A program made the position numbers and the translations under genes. This document shows positions 8,573 to 16,549 of a stretch of DNA of 21,886 bases, piece by piece. Source of the DNA: a virus. The notes under the pieces are model-generated. The model had not been told where the DNA came from. It did no database searches and saw nothing but the letters and a program-made list of their open reading frames with translations. How positions within the stretch are numbered: position 1 is the stretch's first letter; each line of letters begins with the position of its first letter. The DNA lies in the IMG/VR virus record IMGVR_UViG_3300042885_000668, positions 1 through 21,886 of that record; one strand, 5' to 3'.

Positions 8573-11500
8573 CTAGATGCGGTAAAGGTAGTCGTTTGGC
8601 TTACACGGGCCTGGGTCGCATTCAAGCGCCAAACAGCCCTCGGGACAATCGAAATAGAAGAACTGCTCAAGAGGCGCAACGCAGCGTGTTGGGCGCCCTG
8701 TGAGAAATGCGTTACCGAACTGACCTCCGTTATTGCGTACCAACCCTTGTCCGCTGAGCCTTCGGACGCTGTTGCATCCAATCTGGATGTTATCGACGTA
8801 CCGGAAGAAGTTTCCGATCGAGGAGGTAAACGCTACGTCTGGCCCAGGACTCGCGCAGGTAAACGTTGTGGTCGTCGGGGTTCCGGTTACGATCACCTGG
8901 TCGTTGAACGAAGCGTTACTAAGCCCTTCAACGGTCACGTGGTATCCAAGGAGTATTTGGTGCGCCTTGTTCGTCGTGTACGTGGCCACTCCAGCGGTGC
9001 GCTGGAATCCGATGGGTTTGATTTCCCATGGGAAGTTGATCGGGCTGTTGATGCCGAGGAATCCGCTTCCTGACGTAACTGGCGTATTTGGAAGCGGACC
9101 CACCGGGTTGTTAACCGTAAACTGCGTGGTCGAAGGTGTTGAAAGGACGGTAAACACGCCGTTAAACGTGCCGTCCGTCACACTAACCATCGAAATTTCC
9201 ATTCCCACCTGAAGTTCATGCGGGGAGACCGTGGTGAACGTCGATATACCAGCTGCGTCTCTTGACGCCCCTGTCGGAAATGGGGCCGGCGGAGCCAGTG
9301 GCCTAATCGGTATCTGGTAGTCCGTCGGATAGTACCAAGTGGACTTGTTGACATCGTGGTTGTTGACCAGGAAAACAGCGTCCAGCGGGGTGTATGCTGT
9401 CTGGTAGAACCATGATCCTGGCCCTGTCAGGAGAACATCGTTGTTCTCGATCAACATATCCTTGTGCCCCGAAATCAAGGTTGAGTAGGTCTCAGGGTTA
9501 GTGACGCTGGGCACCCCTGAAATCAATGTAAACCAATCCTGCACAACCAAGGCGATAAACGCTGATATGTTCAGCGCCGAGTTGTGATGGATGTGGGTTC
9601 CCTTGTGCTGGTAGGAATCGACGTAGAAGCAGGTGCCACGGAACCCGTCGAAATTGTTGTAGCTGATATCGGCGCCGTTAGTTTCACGAACGGTGATAGC
9701 AGTAACCGGACTCTGCTGGTCAACTGGATTAGGGCCACCCTGAACCCGGTTGTATTTGAACTCGCATCCTGTAGCAAAGATGCGCTGGCTTCGGAGCATG
9801 ATTACCTGGCCGTCGAGGTAAAGGCCGGGGAGTATGTTTGGGCCAGGTGCGGAAACAGTGAATCGGTTGTCATCCAGTAATGAAATCACCGTCGATTTTG
9901 CGTAGACAGGTGGTTTGTAAAACACGCTGCCAACGACTGTAGCGGGCACGTTCGGGAGAACTTGAGCAACGGTGAAGTTAAAATCGTCGATAATCGACGC
10001 GACAACCCATGTTCCGTTAAACGAAGAATCAAATGTGATGCCACTGATTATAACCTGGTCTCCCGTGTTGACGAAGTGTATTCCAGCTGTGGTGTATGTC
10101 GCAATGCTAGCATTCCGTTGGACTACTGAGGCGTATGTCATCGTCACCGGGACCACATCCCCAACCCGCAACGTGTGTTTCATCACGCAGGTGTATGTCG
10201 CAACTCCACCAACGCGAGAAACCACATTGATCGGGTTAATAAGACTTGAAAACCCGCCAACCACACACTGAGTGTTCGACTCTGCGCTACCGGGGTACAG
10301 GGTGCTTTGAATCGAGTTGCGTCCTTGGTAGCTGAAATCGTTGTTTAGAACCCTTGCTCCCTGAGTGTTGTCAGAAACATTCATCGGAAGAAACGACTTC
10401 GCGATAAACGTCTCGGCATCCGCAATTCCAACTCCAAAATCGTAGAACTGGTTGTTCTGAATGAGCGCGTTCTCGCCGACGTGGTTGATTCCAGCGACGG
10501 TGAATAACGAGTTTACACCAGCTTTGGTTTGCGGTGTAAGAGCTACATTTGGATAAGCCCAAGCGCGGGCGTTTTCGTTTACCAAAGTGTAAACGTATCC
10601 AACACTAGGAGTGGATCCAATATTTGTTCCTACATTAACGCAAGTAAACTGAGTTGGGCTCGGTGGAGCCAATGTTACAAACGTACCGTTAAAAGACGCA
10701 TTTGAAAGACCCTCAATAAGAACAGTTTCACCGCCTACAAAGCCATGTGGAGTTGCAGTATCATATATAGCAACGTTTGTGTTTCGCTCGAATCCGTTAA
10801 TTTGAGTTGCTGTAGTAGGCGCTGCATTTAGGCAGAATACCTCTTCAGTTGAAAGAAATCCGGCAACTACAAAAGTGCCATTGAAAGCCGCACTTGCAAA
10901 TCCTGTGACATTTATTGAATCTCCGATTGTAAATCCAAAATTCCACTGCGGATGTTTAGTGTAGATAGCATAGCCAAACGGATTTATTCTTGCACGTAAA
11001 AGCACCACCCTTAGGTCGCGTTGAAAAGAAAATGATGTTATGTTTGTAATGCTTCCAAATCCTACAAATGAAAGATCGTTTCCTGTGCCTGCTGTGATTA
11101 CATTACTTATGTATTGCGAAATTGCGCTAATGTTAGTGTATGGCGCAGGTGAAATAGGGGGGCTGTAGGCCGGAGGGGCAACTGCGTAAAATTGAGTGTT
11201 AGGTAAATTCGGTTCGTACAACGGTTGCAATACGTTGTAAGTATTTATACCATTTGTCCTTTGAACAGAAACTATCTTTATATCGGCCACCGAATTATTG
11301 GCGTAGTTTCCGTCGAAAGTAATTCCTTCAATTATCGTGTTCTTGCAGTTGATGCTATCCAGAGGCGCGCCTGCGTAAGCGCCAGGTGCCCCAACAACTC
11401 CAAACCCTGTGTAATTTCCAAGGGTCTTCAGCATCTGAATGTTGAATCCAAAAGTGTCCCCTCTTTTCGTGGAAGTGTTATCGGCAAACTTCAGGATGGT

Positions 11501-11977
11501 CTTGCCGACGCCCTGGCCTGTGAATGCGACGTTGTTGATTACGCCTGTGAATGGTGGGTAACCCATCACAAGTGACGAAGTGTAGCCGCCGCCAATTAGG
11601 TTGATCCAACCGTCTTGGGTGACCAGGGGTGCATCAGGTCCAGGAACCGCTGCTGTAAATTGCGTCGGAGTAGGTATGCTGAGAACCGCGAATCCAAACT
11701 GTAACGGCCCGGTGCCGTTGAAGGTGATGTCCGTAAACCCGTACAAGGTGATCTTCTCGCCGACAACGAGCCCGTGCGGTGTGGACGTGTTGAACGTCGC
11801 AACGCCTGCGGTGCGGACACGGTCGATGATCTTCGCCCCAGGACTCGATCCAAGCAGGAATGTCCCCACTGGAAAATCGCAGCGCAGCGCAGCGAATAGG
11901 CATTCATTGATCGCCCACGCGCTGTTTCTCAGTCCACAGGGATCGGCGCCGTAATCGACTGGGTTTGAAGAAGGCAT
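8573..11977 (-). CDS. Tailspike with parallel beta-helix and about seven inserted repeat modules
   Basis: This encodes 1134 residues from ATG at 11977, 1 base after the nozzle stop. An in-frame extension to 12049 would overlap the nozzle gene, so I reject it. The N-terminus (VDYGADPCGLRNSAWAIN, residues 7-24) is the entry motif of pectate-lyase-like beta-helix spikes. Beta-helix rungs are seen as IIEGITFDGNYANN (215-228), ALIQNNQFYDFG (504-515), ARVLNNDFSYQGRNS (541-555), ISYNNFDGFRGTCFY (771-785) and MLIENNDVLL (841-850). Between them lie repeats of a 60-residue module near 52-117, 318-391, 395-455, 585-715 (nested pair), 904-966 and 990-1052. The C-terminus has four close cysteines (C1111, C1115, C1120, C1125). 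The fold implies binding to, and perhaps cleavage of, surface polysaccharide, but I cannot assign catalytic residues. Confidence 0.85.
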   Translation of the reverse strand: MPSSNPVDYGADPCGLRNSAWAINECLFAALRCDFPVGTFLLGSSPGAKIIDRVRTAGVATFNTSTPHGLVVGEKITLYGFTDITFNGTGPLQFGFAVLSIPTPTQFTAAVPGPDAPLVTQDGWINLIGGGYTSSLVMGYPPFTGVINNVAFTGQGVGKTILKFADNTSTKRGDTFGFNIQMLKTLGNYTGFGVVGAPGAYAGAPLDSINCKNTIIEGITFDGNYANNSVADIKIVSVQRTNGINTYNVLQPLYEPNLPNTQFYAVAPPAYSPPISPAPYTNISAISQYISNVITAGTGNDLSFVGFGSITNITSFSFQRDLRVVLLRARINPFGYAIYTKHPQWNFGFTIGDSINVTGFASAAFNGTFVVAGFLSTEEVFCLNAAPTTATQINGFERNTNVAIYDTATPHGFVGGETVLIEGLSNASFNGTFVTLAPPSPTQFTCVNVGTNIGSTPSVGYVYTLVNENARAWAYPNVALTPQTKAGVNSLFTVAGINHVGENALIQNNQFYDFGVGIADAETFIAKSFLPMNVSDNTQGARVLNNDFSYQGRNSIQSTLYPGSAESNTQCVVGGFSSLINPINVVSRVGGVATYTCVMKHTLRVGDVVPVTMTYASVVQRNASIATYTTAGIHFVNTGDQVIISGITFDSSFNGTWVVASIIDDFNFTVAQVLPNVPATVVGSVFYKPPVYAKSTVISLLDDNRFTVSAPGPNILPGLYLDGQVIMLRSQRIFATGCEFKYNRVQGGPNPVDQQSPVTAITVRETNGADISYNNFDGFRGTCFYVDSYQHKGTHIHHNSALNISAFIALVVQDWFTLISGVPSVTNPETYSTLISGHKDMLIENNDVLLTGPGSWFYQTAYTPLDAVFLVNNHDVNKSTWYYPTDYQIPIRPLAPPAPFPTGASRDAAGISTFTTVSPHELQVGMEISMVSVTDGTFNGVFTVLSTPSTTQFTVNNPVGPLPNTPVTSGSGFLGINSPINFPWEIKPIGFQRTAGVATYTTNKAHQILLGYHVTVEGLSNASFNDQVIVTGTPTTTTFTCASPGPDVAFTSSIGNFFRYVDNIQIGCNSVRRLSGQGLVRNNGGQFGNAFLTGRPTRCVAPLEQFFYFDCPEGCLALECDPGPCKPNDYLYRI
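8822..9010 (-). repeat. Tailspike repeat module 7 (residues 990-1052)
   Basis: Last copy, with segments FQRTAGVATYTTNKAHQ, VEGLSNASFNDQVIVTG and TTFTCASPGPD, just before the C-terminal tip. The FNDQ in place of FNGT is the main departure from the pattern. Confidence 0.8.
9080..9268 (-). repeat. Tailspike repeat module 6 (residues 904-966)
   Basis: Copy with segments AGISTFTTVSPHELQVG, DGTFNGVFTVLSTPSTTQF and TVNNPVG. It follows a Pro-rich link after the last beta-helix rungs. Confidence 0.8.
9833..10225 (-). repeat. Nested tailspike modules 4 and 5 (residues 585-715)
   Basis: The front half of one module (RVGGVATYTCVMKHTLRVGD, 10124-10225) stops after VTMTYAS. A complete second module follows at 9935-10123 (RNASIATYTTAGIHF, SSFNGTWVV, FNFTVAQVLP). 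The missing rear half of the first (STVISLLDDNRFTVSAPGPN) then appears at 9833-9934. This reads as one module inserted in another. Confidence 0.65.
10613..10795 (-). repeat. Tailspike repeat module 3 (residues 395-455)
   Basis: Copy with segments FERNTNVAIYDTATPHG, IEGLSNASFNGTF and SPTQFTCVNVG. The EGLSNASFN core is identical to that of module 7, about 590 residues away. Confidence 0.8.
10805..11026 (-). repeat. Tailspike repeat module 2, divergent (residues 318-391)
   Basis: A degenerate copy starts FQRDLRVVLLRARINP, lacks the usual VATYTT strand, and recovers at FTIGDSINVTGF and ASAAFNGTFVVAGF. It lies in the AT-rich middle of the gene and is followed directly by module 3. Confidence 0.6.
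11627..11824 (-). repeat. Tailspike repeat module 1 (residues 52-117)
   Basis: First copy of the module, between the beta-helix entry motif and the first rungs. Key segments are AGVATFNTSTPHGLVVG, then ITFNGTG, then TPTQFTAAVPGPDAP. It is longer than the others by several residues after FNGTG. Confidence 0.8.
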
Positions 11978-11978
11978 A

Positions 11979-14018
11979 CTATTCGGAGAGTAGCGGGCAG
12001 GCAACGCGGCTGAGATCGCCGTAGATATCCTCTTGGAGTCGCTGGGCAACCATCGCCACGCGCTTGAGCCGGAAGCGGCCGGTGTTCACGTAGCGCAACT
12101 GGAACTCGTAGCCATCACGAGTAAACCCTCCGGTCTGCACGTCACACTTGTCCGGAGGCTGCGGGAGGGCAATGCGCGATCTGGCTGGCGGCTGGTAGTA
12201 TTTGACCTCTTGGCAGTTAATCACCGCAGGAGGGCAGGAAATCTCGCCCGGCTCGCAGTTGCGGTACTTGGCGCAGTCTTTAATCTCGGCCCATGGTTGC
12301 CAGCACTCACCCTCGTTAGCCTTGAAGTAGACCTTGGCTTCGATATTGCCCATCACCTGGTCATACCACTGCTCGGCGCTAACAAGGCGCTTCTTGTTTG
12401 TGGGTTCACCAAATGTCAGTGAGCGGGTCTCAATGGTCCAGTCGATCGGTACATCATCGAACCCATCGAAGTCAAACTGGCCGTTCTTGGTGACCTCAAA
12501 GAGACCGATGTCCCCTTGATTCAGTCCAAACATGAAGCAGCGTTCTTGCTTCTGGATTCGGATCGTCAGCATCTGGAATACATCAACTCCAGTCCAGACC
12601 CCCTCCCATGCCGGCGGGAGTTTTCGGCCCATGCCCGAGACAAGATCAAAGTCCAGCACTACGACCCCTCGGTGTATGATACCTCGGTTGTTGACCTTCT
12701 GAGGCTGAATGGTCATTAGCAACCGATTGTCGAAGTTCACGGAGCTAGCAGCCGTCAGGTAAAAATCCGTGTCGTAAGCCAGCGCACGGGTCACCTGCCG
12801 GCTGATCGGAGTATTTCCAAACTCAGTGAAATCGCGCCTGGCATAGATCAACGAGCGAATACCGTCCTGAGCGCGGAAGAATAGATCACCGTTCACTGGC
12901 ACGATGGATTCGTGGTTGAACGATCCGAAGTTTAGAAGCGCGAATCGCTGGATTGGATAATTGAGATCCTTCCAAACATCCCGGTCCACAGGCGCGTTAA
13001 ACGCGTAAGTGGCGGTCGGGGTGAACACCAGCAGGTCGCCGTCGCCAAGGGACGTGTCCAGGTTGGCCGCGAATGCCAACCCTGTGATCGGGCCGCTTGA
13101 GACCGCAAAGGCGCCGCCTTCATTGATGAATGTGTTCTCGGTAAATCGAATCACGCTGTCCCGGCCGTAAGCAGGATCACCGTAGACCAAGTCTCCGCCG
13201 TAGTATTCCGAACCGCTGGCAACCCAAAGGCGTCCTTTTCCGTATGCCATCGGGCCGCCTGTTGGCACTTCTTCTCCAGTTGCTCGACGCAATGTGGAAC
13301 CGTCAAACAGATACGGTTGATTCTGAGTGTCTTGGACGATCATCCAATTCTCAGCCTGCTGAAAATAGACGTGTAAAATCTGAGGATTATTGGCCGCTAG
13401 CTGATAGGCATTGAATGTTGGGCCAAGCAACGGACCTGCGTCAACTCCCGGTGAGTACGTGGTAAATGTCGTTAGGCTTGGGGTAGTCTGAACCAGAAAA
13501 TCTCCGAAAAATCCCTGCGGAAAAGACGCACCTGGAGGTTCAGGAAGCCGTACCACCATGCCTGGTGATAATCCGTGAGGCGCTCCGCAAACGTAGGTGG
13601 CGACGTTAGAAACTCGACCGCGAGTTTGAATCTGAAACTGGAAATTTATTGGCGTTATGTCTGTAACGCTGAATCCGGCGTTGATGTCGATCTGGAAGAC
13701 TTTGCCTCCGATCGACACAAAAATGTAAGGGTCTTCGTTGTCGGCAGTGTAGGTTCCGCATCCCTGAAAAAACCCCTCTTTGAACGCCGATTGCACCGCA
13801 GCGTTGTAGTAGCCTCCGTTGTAGAGAACGGTTGGATCGGCAAACTTCAGCAGTTTGGTCCAAATCCCAGGCCGCGCTTTCGGGAATCCTCCGCGCACCG
13901 TCGTGTTCACCGCCCATGCTAGCTGGTTGGGTTGGATGAGTGAGGGCGAAAAACCGCTATCCACCCCACCTTCAGCGGTGAGGAGGCCATCTACTATGCG
14001 ATTTTTTTCTGCGACCAT
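11979..14018 (-). CDS. Tail nozzle protein (tail tubular protein B / gp12-like)
   Basis: This encodes 679 residues if ATG at 14018 (MVAEKNRIVDGLL) is used; a TTG at 14060 is in frame but adds a Cys-rich tail with no matching pattern. The N-terminal segment SGFSPSLIQPNQLAWAVN followed by RGGFPKARPG is typical of podophage nozzle proteins. Later segments agree: AYFxQAE-like VYFQQAENWMIVQD (218-230), PYLFDG, GKGRLWVASG (260-269) and YYGGDLVYGD, as expected of the beta-propeller-like tube tip. A 60-residue module found repeatedly in the next gene interrupts the sequence at about 132-194. Cysteines cluster at 572, 582, 588, 595, 602 and 625. It is the first gene of the minus operon, and its start overlaps the start of the terminase gene by 23 bases. 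Confidence 0.82.
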   Translation of the reverse strand: MVAEKNRIVDGLLTAEGGVDSGFSPSLIQPNQLAWAVNTTVRGGFPKARPGIWTKLLKFADPTVLYNGGYYNAAVQSAFKEGFFQGCGTYTADNEDPYIFVSIGGKVFQIDINAGFSVTDITPINFQFQIQTRGRVSNVATYVCGAPHGLSPGMVVRLPEPPGASFPQGFFGDFLVQTTPSLTTFTTYSPGVDAGPLLGPTFNAYQLAANNPQILHVYFQQAENWMIVQDTQNQPYLFDGSTLRRATGEEVPTGGPMAYGKGRLWVASGSEYYGGDLVYGDPAYGRDSVIRFTENTFINEGGAFAVSSGPITGLAFAANLDTSLGDGDLLVFTPTATYAFNAPVDRDVWKDLNYPIQRFALLNFGSFNHESIVPVNGDLFFRAQDGIRSLIYARRDFTEFGNTPISRQVTRALAYDTDFYLTAASSVNFDNRLLMTIQPQKVNNRGIIHRGVVVLDFDLVSGMGRKLPPAWEGVWTGVDVFQMLTIRIQKQERCFMFGLNQGDIGLFEVTKNGQFDFDGFDDVPIDWTIETRSLTFGEPTNKKRLVSAEQWYDQVMGNIEAKVYFKANEGECWQPWAEIKDCAKYRNCEPGEISCPPAVINCQEVKYYQPPARSRIALPQPPDKCDVQTGGFTRDGYEFQLRYVNTGRFRLKRVAMVAQRLQEDIYGDLSRVACPLLSE
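13437..13625 (-). repeat. Copy of the tailspike module inserted in the nozzle protein (residues 132-194)
   Basis: Segments RVSNVATYVCGAPHGLSPG, ASFPQGFFGDFLVQTTPSL and TTFTTYSPGVDAG align with the tailspike modules VATYTT..PHGL.VG, SFNGTF.V and TQFT...PGPD. It separates the strands FQIDINAGFSVTDI and LHVYFQQAENWM, which I would expect to lie close together in related nozzle proteins. Confidence 0.75.
13981..13986 (+). promoter_or_regulatory. Shine-Dalgarno AGGAGG that decides the terminase start
   Basis: AGGAGG lies 9 bases before ATG at 13996, and it is the only strong Shine-Dalgarno in the window. It favours that ATG over in-frame ATGs at 14017 and 14062. Because the same bases encode part of the nozzle protein on the other strand, it could be chance. 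Confidence 0.5.
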
Positions 14019-15834
14019 GACGCTTGAACGTATTGAAAGGCCGCAGCAGCATTCCCGCAAGATGAATGAAAGCGCAGATTACCTGTCTATACCGTGGCGT
14101 ACTAAAGACCGCTTTCTCATCGAAGCCGAAATGGTTCGTCGCGGCGGATACATAATGTCCGGTGGCGTCAAGTACGGATGTGGGAAATATCATCACTTCA
14201 AAGCAGCCATGACGGCGCTTTGGCCTCACTTCGATTGGCACATCTGGTCTGACCTGCTAATCAAGACTTTCGCGGAAAATCAAGAGGTTGGAATCATGGG
14301 CCCAGGATCATCTGGCAAGACCTACACCTCCGCAGCATTCGGGCTCTGCACGTTCTACATCTACCCCACCGGCACCTCGATCATCATGTCGTCAACGACG
14401 CGTGAGGGCCTCCAGCTGCGAATCTGGGGCTCGATCAAGGAGCTGCACAACAAGGCCAAGGCCCGCCGGGAATGGCTTCCTGGGCGCGTTATCGAGAGCC
14501 GGTTTATCCTGACCAGTTCTGACCAAGACGCCGAGGCGCAGGATTTCCGCGATGGAATCATCGGTGTAGCGTGCAAGGTTGGTGGTACGTTCGTTGGCCT
14601 CTCGAACTACGTCGGACTCAAGAACGACCGAGTGATGCTGATCGCAGACGAGGCGTCTCTAATGAGCCGGGGATTCCTCGATTCAGTCGCTAACCTTCGC
14701 AAGAATCCAGAGTTCAAGCTGATCGCGATGGGGAATCCCAAGGATCGCAACGACGCGCTTGGGGTAGTCTGTGAGCCGCACTCTACGATGGGCGGCTGGG
14801 AAGGCATTGAATACCTTGAGCAGACACGCACCTGGAGAACGCGGGCTCCAGGAGGGGTTGCTGTCCAGCTATGCGGGTACGACACGCCGAACGCGAAGTT
14901 TCCGAAAGGAACCAATCCGTACCGAGGCATCATCACGCCAGAGCAGATTCAGGCGGACTTGGATTACTACGGCCGAGACTCGTTGCAGTTCTCGATGATG
15001 AACCTCGGTTTGCTGCCCCGAGACGGCGGTACCCGACGCGTGGTAACCATGTCTCTGTGCGAGCAGAACCAAGCGTTCGATGAAATCGTGTGGCAGGGCG
15101 CCGACAAGATCACACGAATCATCGGGATCGACGCGGCGTACTCAGGCATCGGTGGTGACCGATGCGTTATGATCGACCTTCAGTACGGCCCGGACAGCAC
15201 TGGACGCATCGTGCTAGCATTCGCTGAGGCCCCGATCGTAATCCCTGTGACGGCCGTCAAAGCGCAGCAGGCAGAGGAGCAGATTGCCGAGTACGTGCTT
15301 CTCTACTGCAAGCAGCGCAACATCCCGCCTAATCAGGTGGGATTCGATTCCACCGGACGCGGCACGCTGATGTCTGCGTTCGCCCGCCTGTGGTCGCCCG
15401 AGGTGGTGCCGATCGAGTTTGGTGGCCGGCCGACGGATCGCCCTGTTCGGAAAGGTGATCCGAAGACTGAGCGGGAAGCCTACGGCAAGATGGTCACGGC
15501 CCTTTGGTATTCGTCGCGCCTGCTGATCGAATCCAAGCAGCTGAGGAAACTGCCTCGGGAAGTTGCTGAAGAAGGGTCTATGCGCGAATGGGGAATCTCC
15601 CGCACTGGTTTGATCGACGTGGAGCCCAAGCACAAAACCAAGGAACGCATGGGCCGATCCCCTGATTTATGGGACTCTTTCGTGGTCGCACTCGAAATGG
15701 CTCGCAGAACGGGATTTGAGATTGCAGGCGGGCAGGGGGTTGGTATTGTCAAGCGACAGACACCAAAGTGGCTGACACGTCTGTCAGATAAGCGTCGCAC
15801 GATGGATACTGAACATTCGCTAACCTATTCCTAA
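13996..15834 (+). CDS. terL: Terminase large subunit (DNA packaging ATPase and nuclease)
   Basis: The terminase motor pumps phage DNA into the prohead and cuts it. From ATG at 13996 the protein has 612 residues. Walker A is GPGSSGKT at 102-109, and Walker B is VMLIADEA at 213-220 with E219 catalytic. A coupling motif AMGNPKDR follows at 244-251. The C-terminal RNase-H-like nuclease shows acidic residues in IIGIDAAYSG (D379), VGFDSTGRG (D451) and SPDLWDSF (D557, D560). Starts further upstream (TTG at 13855) are open but run deep into the divergent nozzle gene. No separate small terminase subunit is visible next to it. It heads the plus-strand packaging/head operon, with SSB 4 bases downstream. 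Confidence 0.95.
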   Translation: MRFFSATMTLERIERPQQHSRKMNESADYLSIPWRTKDRFLIEAEMVRRGGYIMSGGVKYGCGKYHHFKAAMTALWPHFDWHIWSDLLIKTFAENQEVGIMGPGSSGKTYTSAAFGLCTFYIYPTGTSIIMSSTTREGLQLRIWGSIKELHNKAKARREWLPGRVIESRFILTSSDQDAEAQDFRDGIIGVACKVGGTFVGLSNYVGLKNDRVMLIADEASLMSRGFLDSVANLRKNPEFKLIAMGNPKDRNDALGVVCEPHSTMGGWEGIEYLEQTRTWRTRAPGGVAVQLCGYDTPNAKFPKGTNPYRGIITPEQIQADLDYYGRDSLQFSMMNLGLLPRDGGTRRVVTMSLCEQNQAFDEIVWQGADKITRIIGIDAAYSGIGGDRCVMIDLQYGPDSTGRIVLAFAEAPIVIPVTAVKAQQAEEQIAEYVLLYCKQRNIPPNQVGFDSTGRGTLMSAFARLWSPEVVPIEFGGRPTDRPVRKGDPKTEREAYGKMVTALWYSSRLLIESKQLRKLPREVAEEGSMREWGISRTGLIDVEPKHKTKERMGRSPDLWDSFVVALEMARRTGFEIAGGQGVGIVKRQTPKWLTRLSDKRRTMDTEHSLTYS

Positions 15835-15838
15835 CCTT

Positions 15839-16258
15839 ATGGCATCATTCAACAAAGTCATCCTGATCGGCAACCTCACCCGAGACGTAGAACTCAAGTA
15901 CCTTCCAAAAGGGACTGCTGTTTGTAACCTGAGCTTGGCGGTTAATCGCCGCTGGAAGACCGAGGCTGGTGAGGAGAAGGAAGACGTGTACTTTGCTGAG
16001 TGCAAGGCGTTCGGGAAGCAGGCTGAAACGCTTGCTCAATACGTCAGGAAAGGTAATCCGTTGATGATTGAAGGGCGCCTAACCCGGGAAGAGTGGGACG
16101 ACAAGAAGACCGGAGACAAGCGATCCACCACGCGGATTATGATCGAAACCTTCCAGTTTCTTAAGGAACGTAGCGAAGGTGCCGCGTCCGCGCCGCGCCA
16201 GGAGTCCGCGCCGGCCGCCCCGAAGCCTGATCTCGACGCCGATGATCTGCCGTTTTAA
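15839..16258 (+). CDS. ssb: Single-stranded DNA-binding protein
   Basis: This encodes 139 residues of the bacterial SSB type. The N-terminus MASFNKVILIGNLTRDVELK is the first OB-fold strand pair. LSLAVNRRW, VYFAECKAFGKQAE and GNPLMIEGRLTREEW complete the OB fold to about residue 110. An Ala/Pro-rich linker then leads to the acidic tip DADDLPF, the peptide that recruits replication and repair partners in the host. All of this is diagnostic. It lies 4 bases after the terminase gene, which places a replication protein in the packaging operon. It probably coats phage single-stranded DNA during replication, and its host-like tip suggests it uses host partners. Confidence 0.95.
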   Translation: MASFNKVILIGNLTRDVELKYLPKGTAVCNLSLAVNRRWKTEAGEEKEDVYFAECKAFGKQAETLAQYVRKGNPLMIEGRLTREEWDDKKTGDKRSTTRIMIETFQFLKERSEGAASAPRQESAPAAPKPDLDADDLPF

Positions 16259-16270
16259 AAATCAGGCAGC

Positions 16271-16549
16271 ATGAATTACAACACGTTTCCAAACGGTGGA
16301 TGGCAGTTCTACGAACCCGCAACCAAGTGGACCGCGCCAAACCCGATGAATTACGATTTTCATTCGATGGCGCGATTGATCCAGCAGCACAGGATTGCCA
16401 ACCACCTTCCATCGTCATTTGAACAAGCGGTGAGTGATCTGGAAGCCTACACAAAAGCTCGTTTTCCCCAGCAAACAACAACTCAATCCACTCAAACCAA
16501 TGCTCAACCAAGGGTATCAGGCTGTCGCTCGTGCGGTGGAAAGGGTTAA
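16271..16549 (+). CDS. Small conserved phage protein with C-terminal CxxC
   Basis: This encodes 92 residues from ATG at 16271, 12 bases after SSB, the largest gap in the window. The N-terminus is aromatic-rich (GGWQFYEPATKWTAPNP). The middle is helical (FHSMARLIQQHRIANH). A Gln/Thr-rich link precedes the end, GCRSCGGKG, whose CxxC pair could bind metal. I recall similar small proteins with a WQFY...W.APNP start next to a zinc-binding protein in metagenomic phages, but I know no function. Its 3' end overlaps the next gene by 50 bases in another frame. Confidence 0.75.
   Translation: MNYNTFPNGGWQFYEPATKWTAPNPMNYDFHSMARLIQQHRIANHLPSSFEQAVSDLEAYTKARFPQQTTTQSTQTNAQPRVSGCRSCGGKG

Noticed and set aside
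12033-12422. Plus-strand frame inside the nozzle gene
   Set aside because: The minus frame encodes well-recognised nozzle sequence over the same bases, so this is a shadow.
13855-13995. N-terminal extension of terminase to a TTG at 13855
   Set aside because: The extra 47 residues lie wholly within the nozzle gene and show no terminase pattern; the AGGAGG before ATG 13996 gives a better start.
14019-14120. Possible sigma-70-like promoter upstream of the nozzle gene (TATAGA on the minus strand near 14090)
   Set aside because: No -35 element at proper spacing, and the region is constrained by terminase coding sequence.
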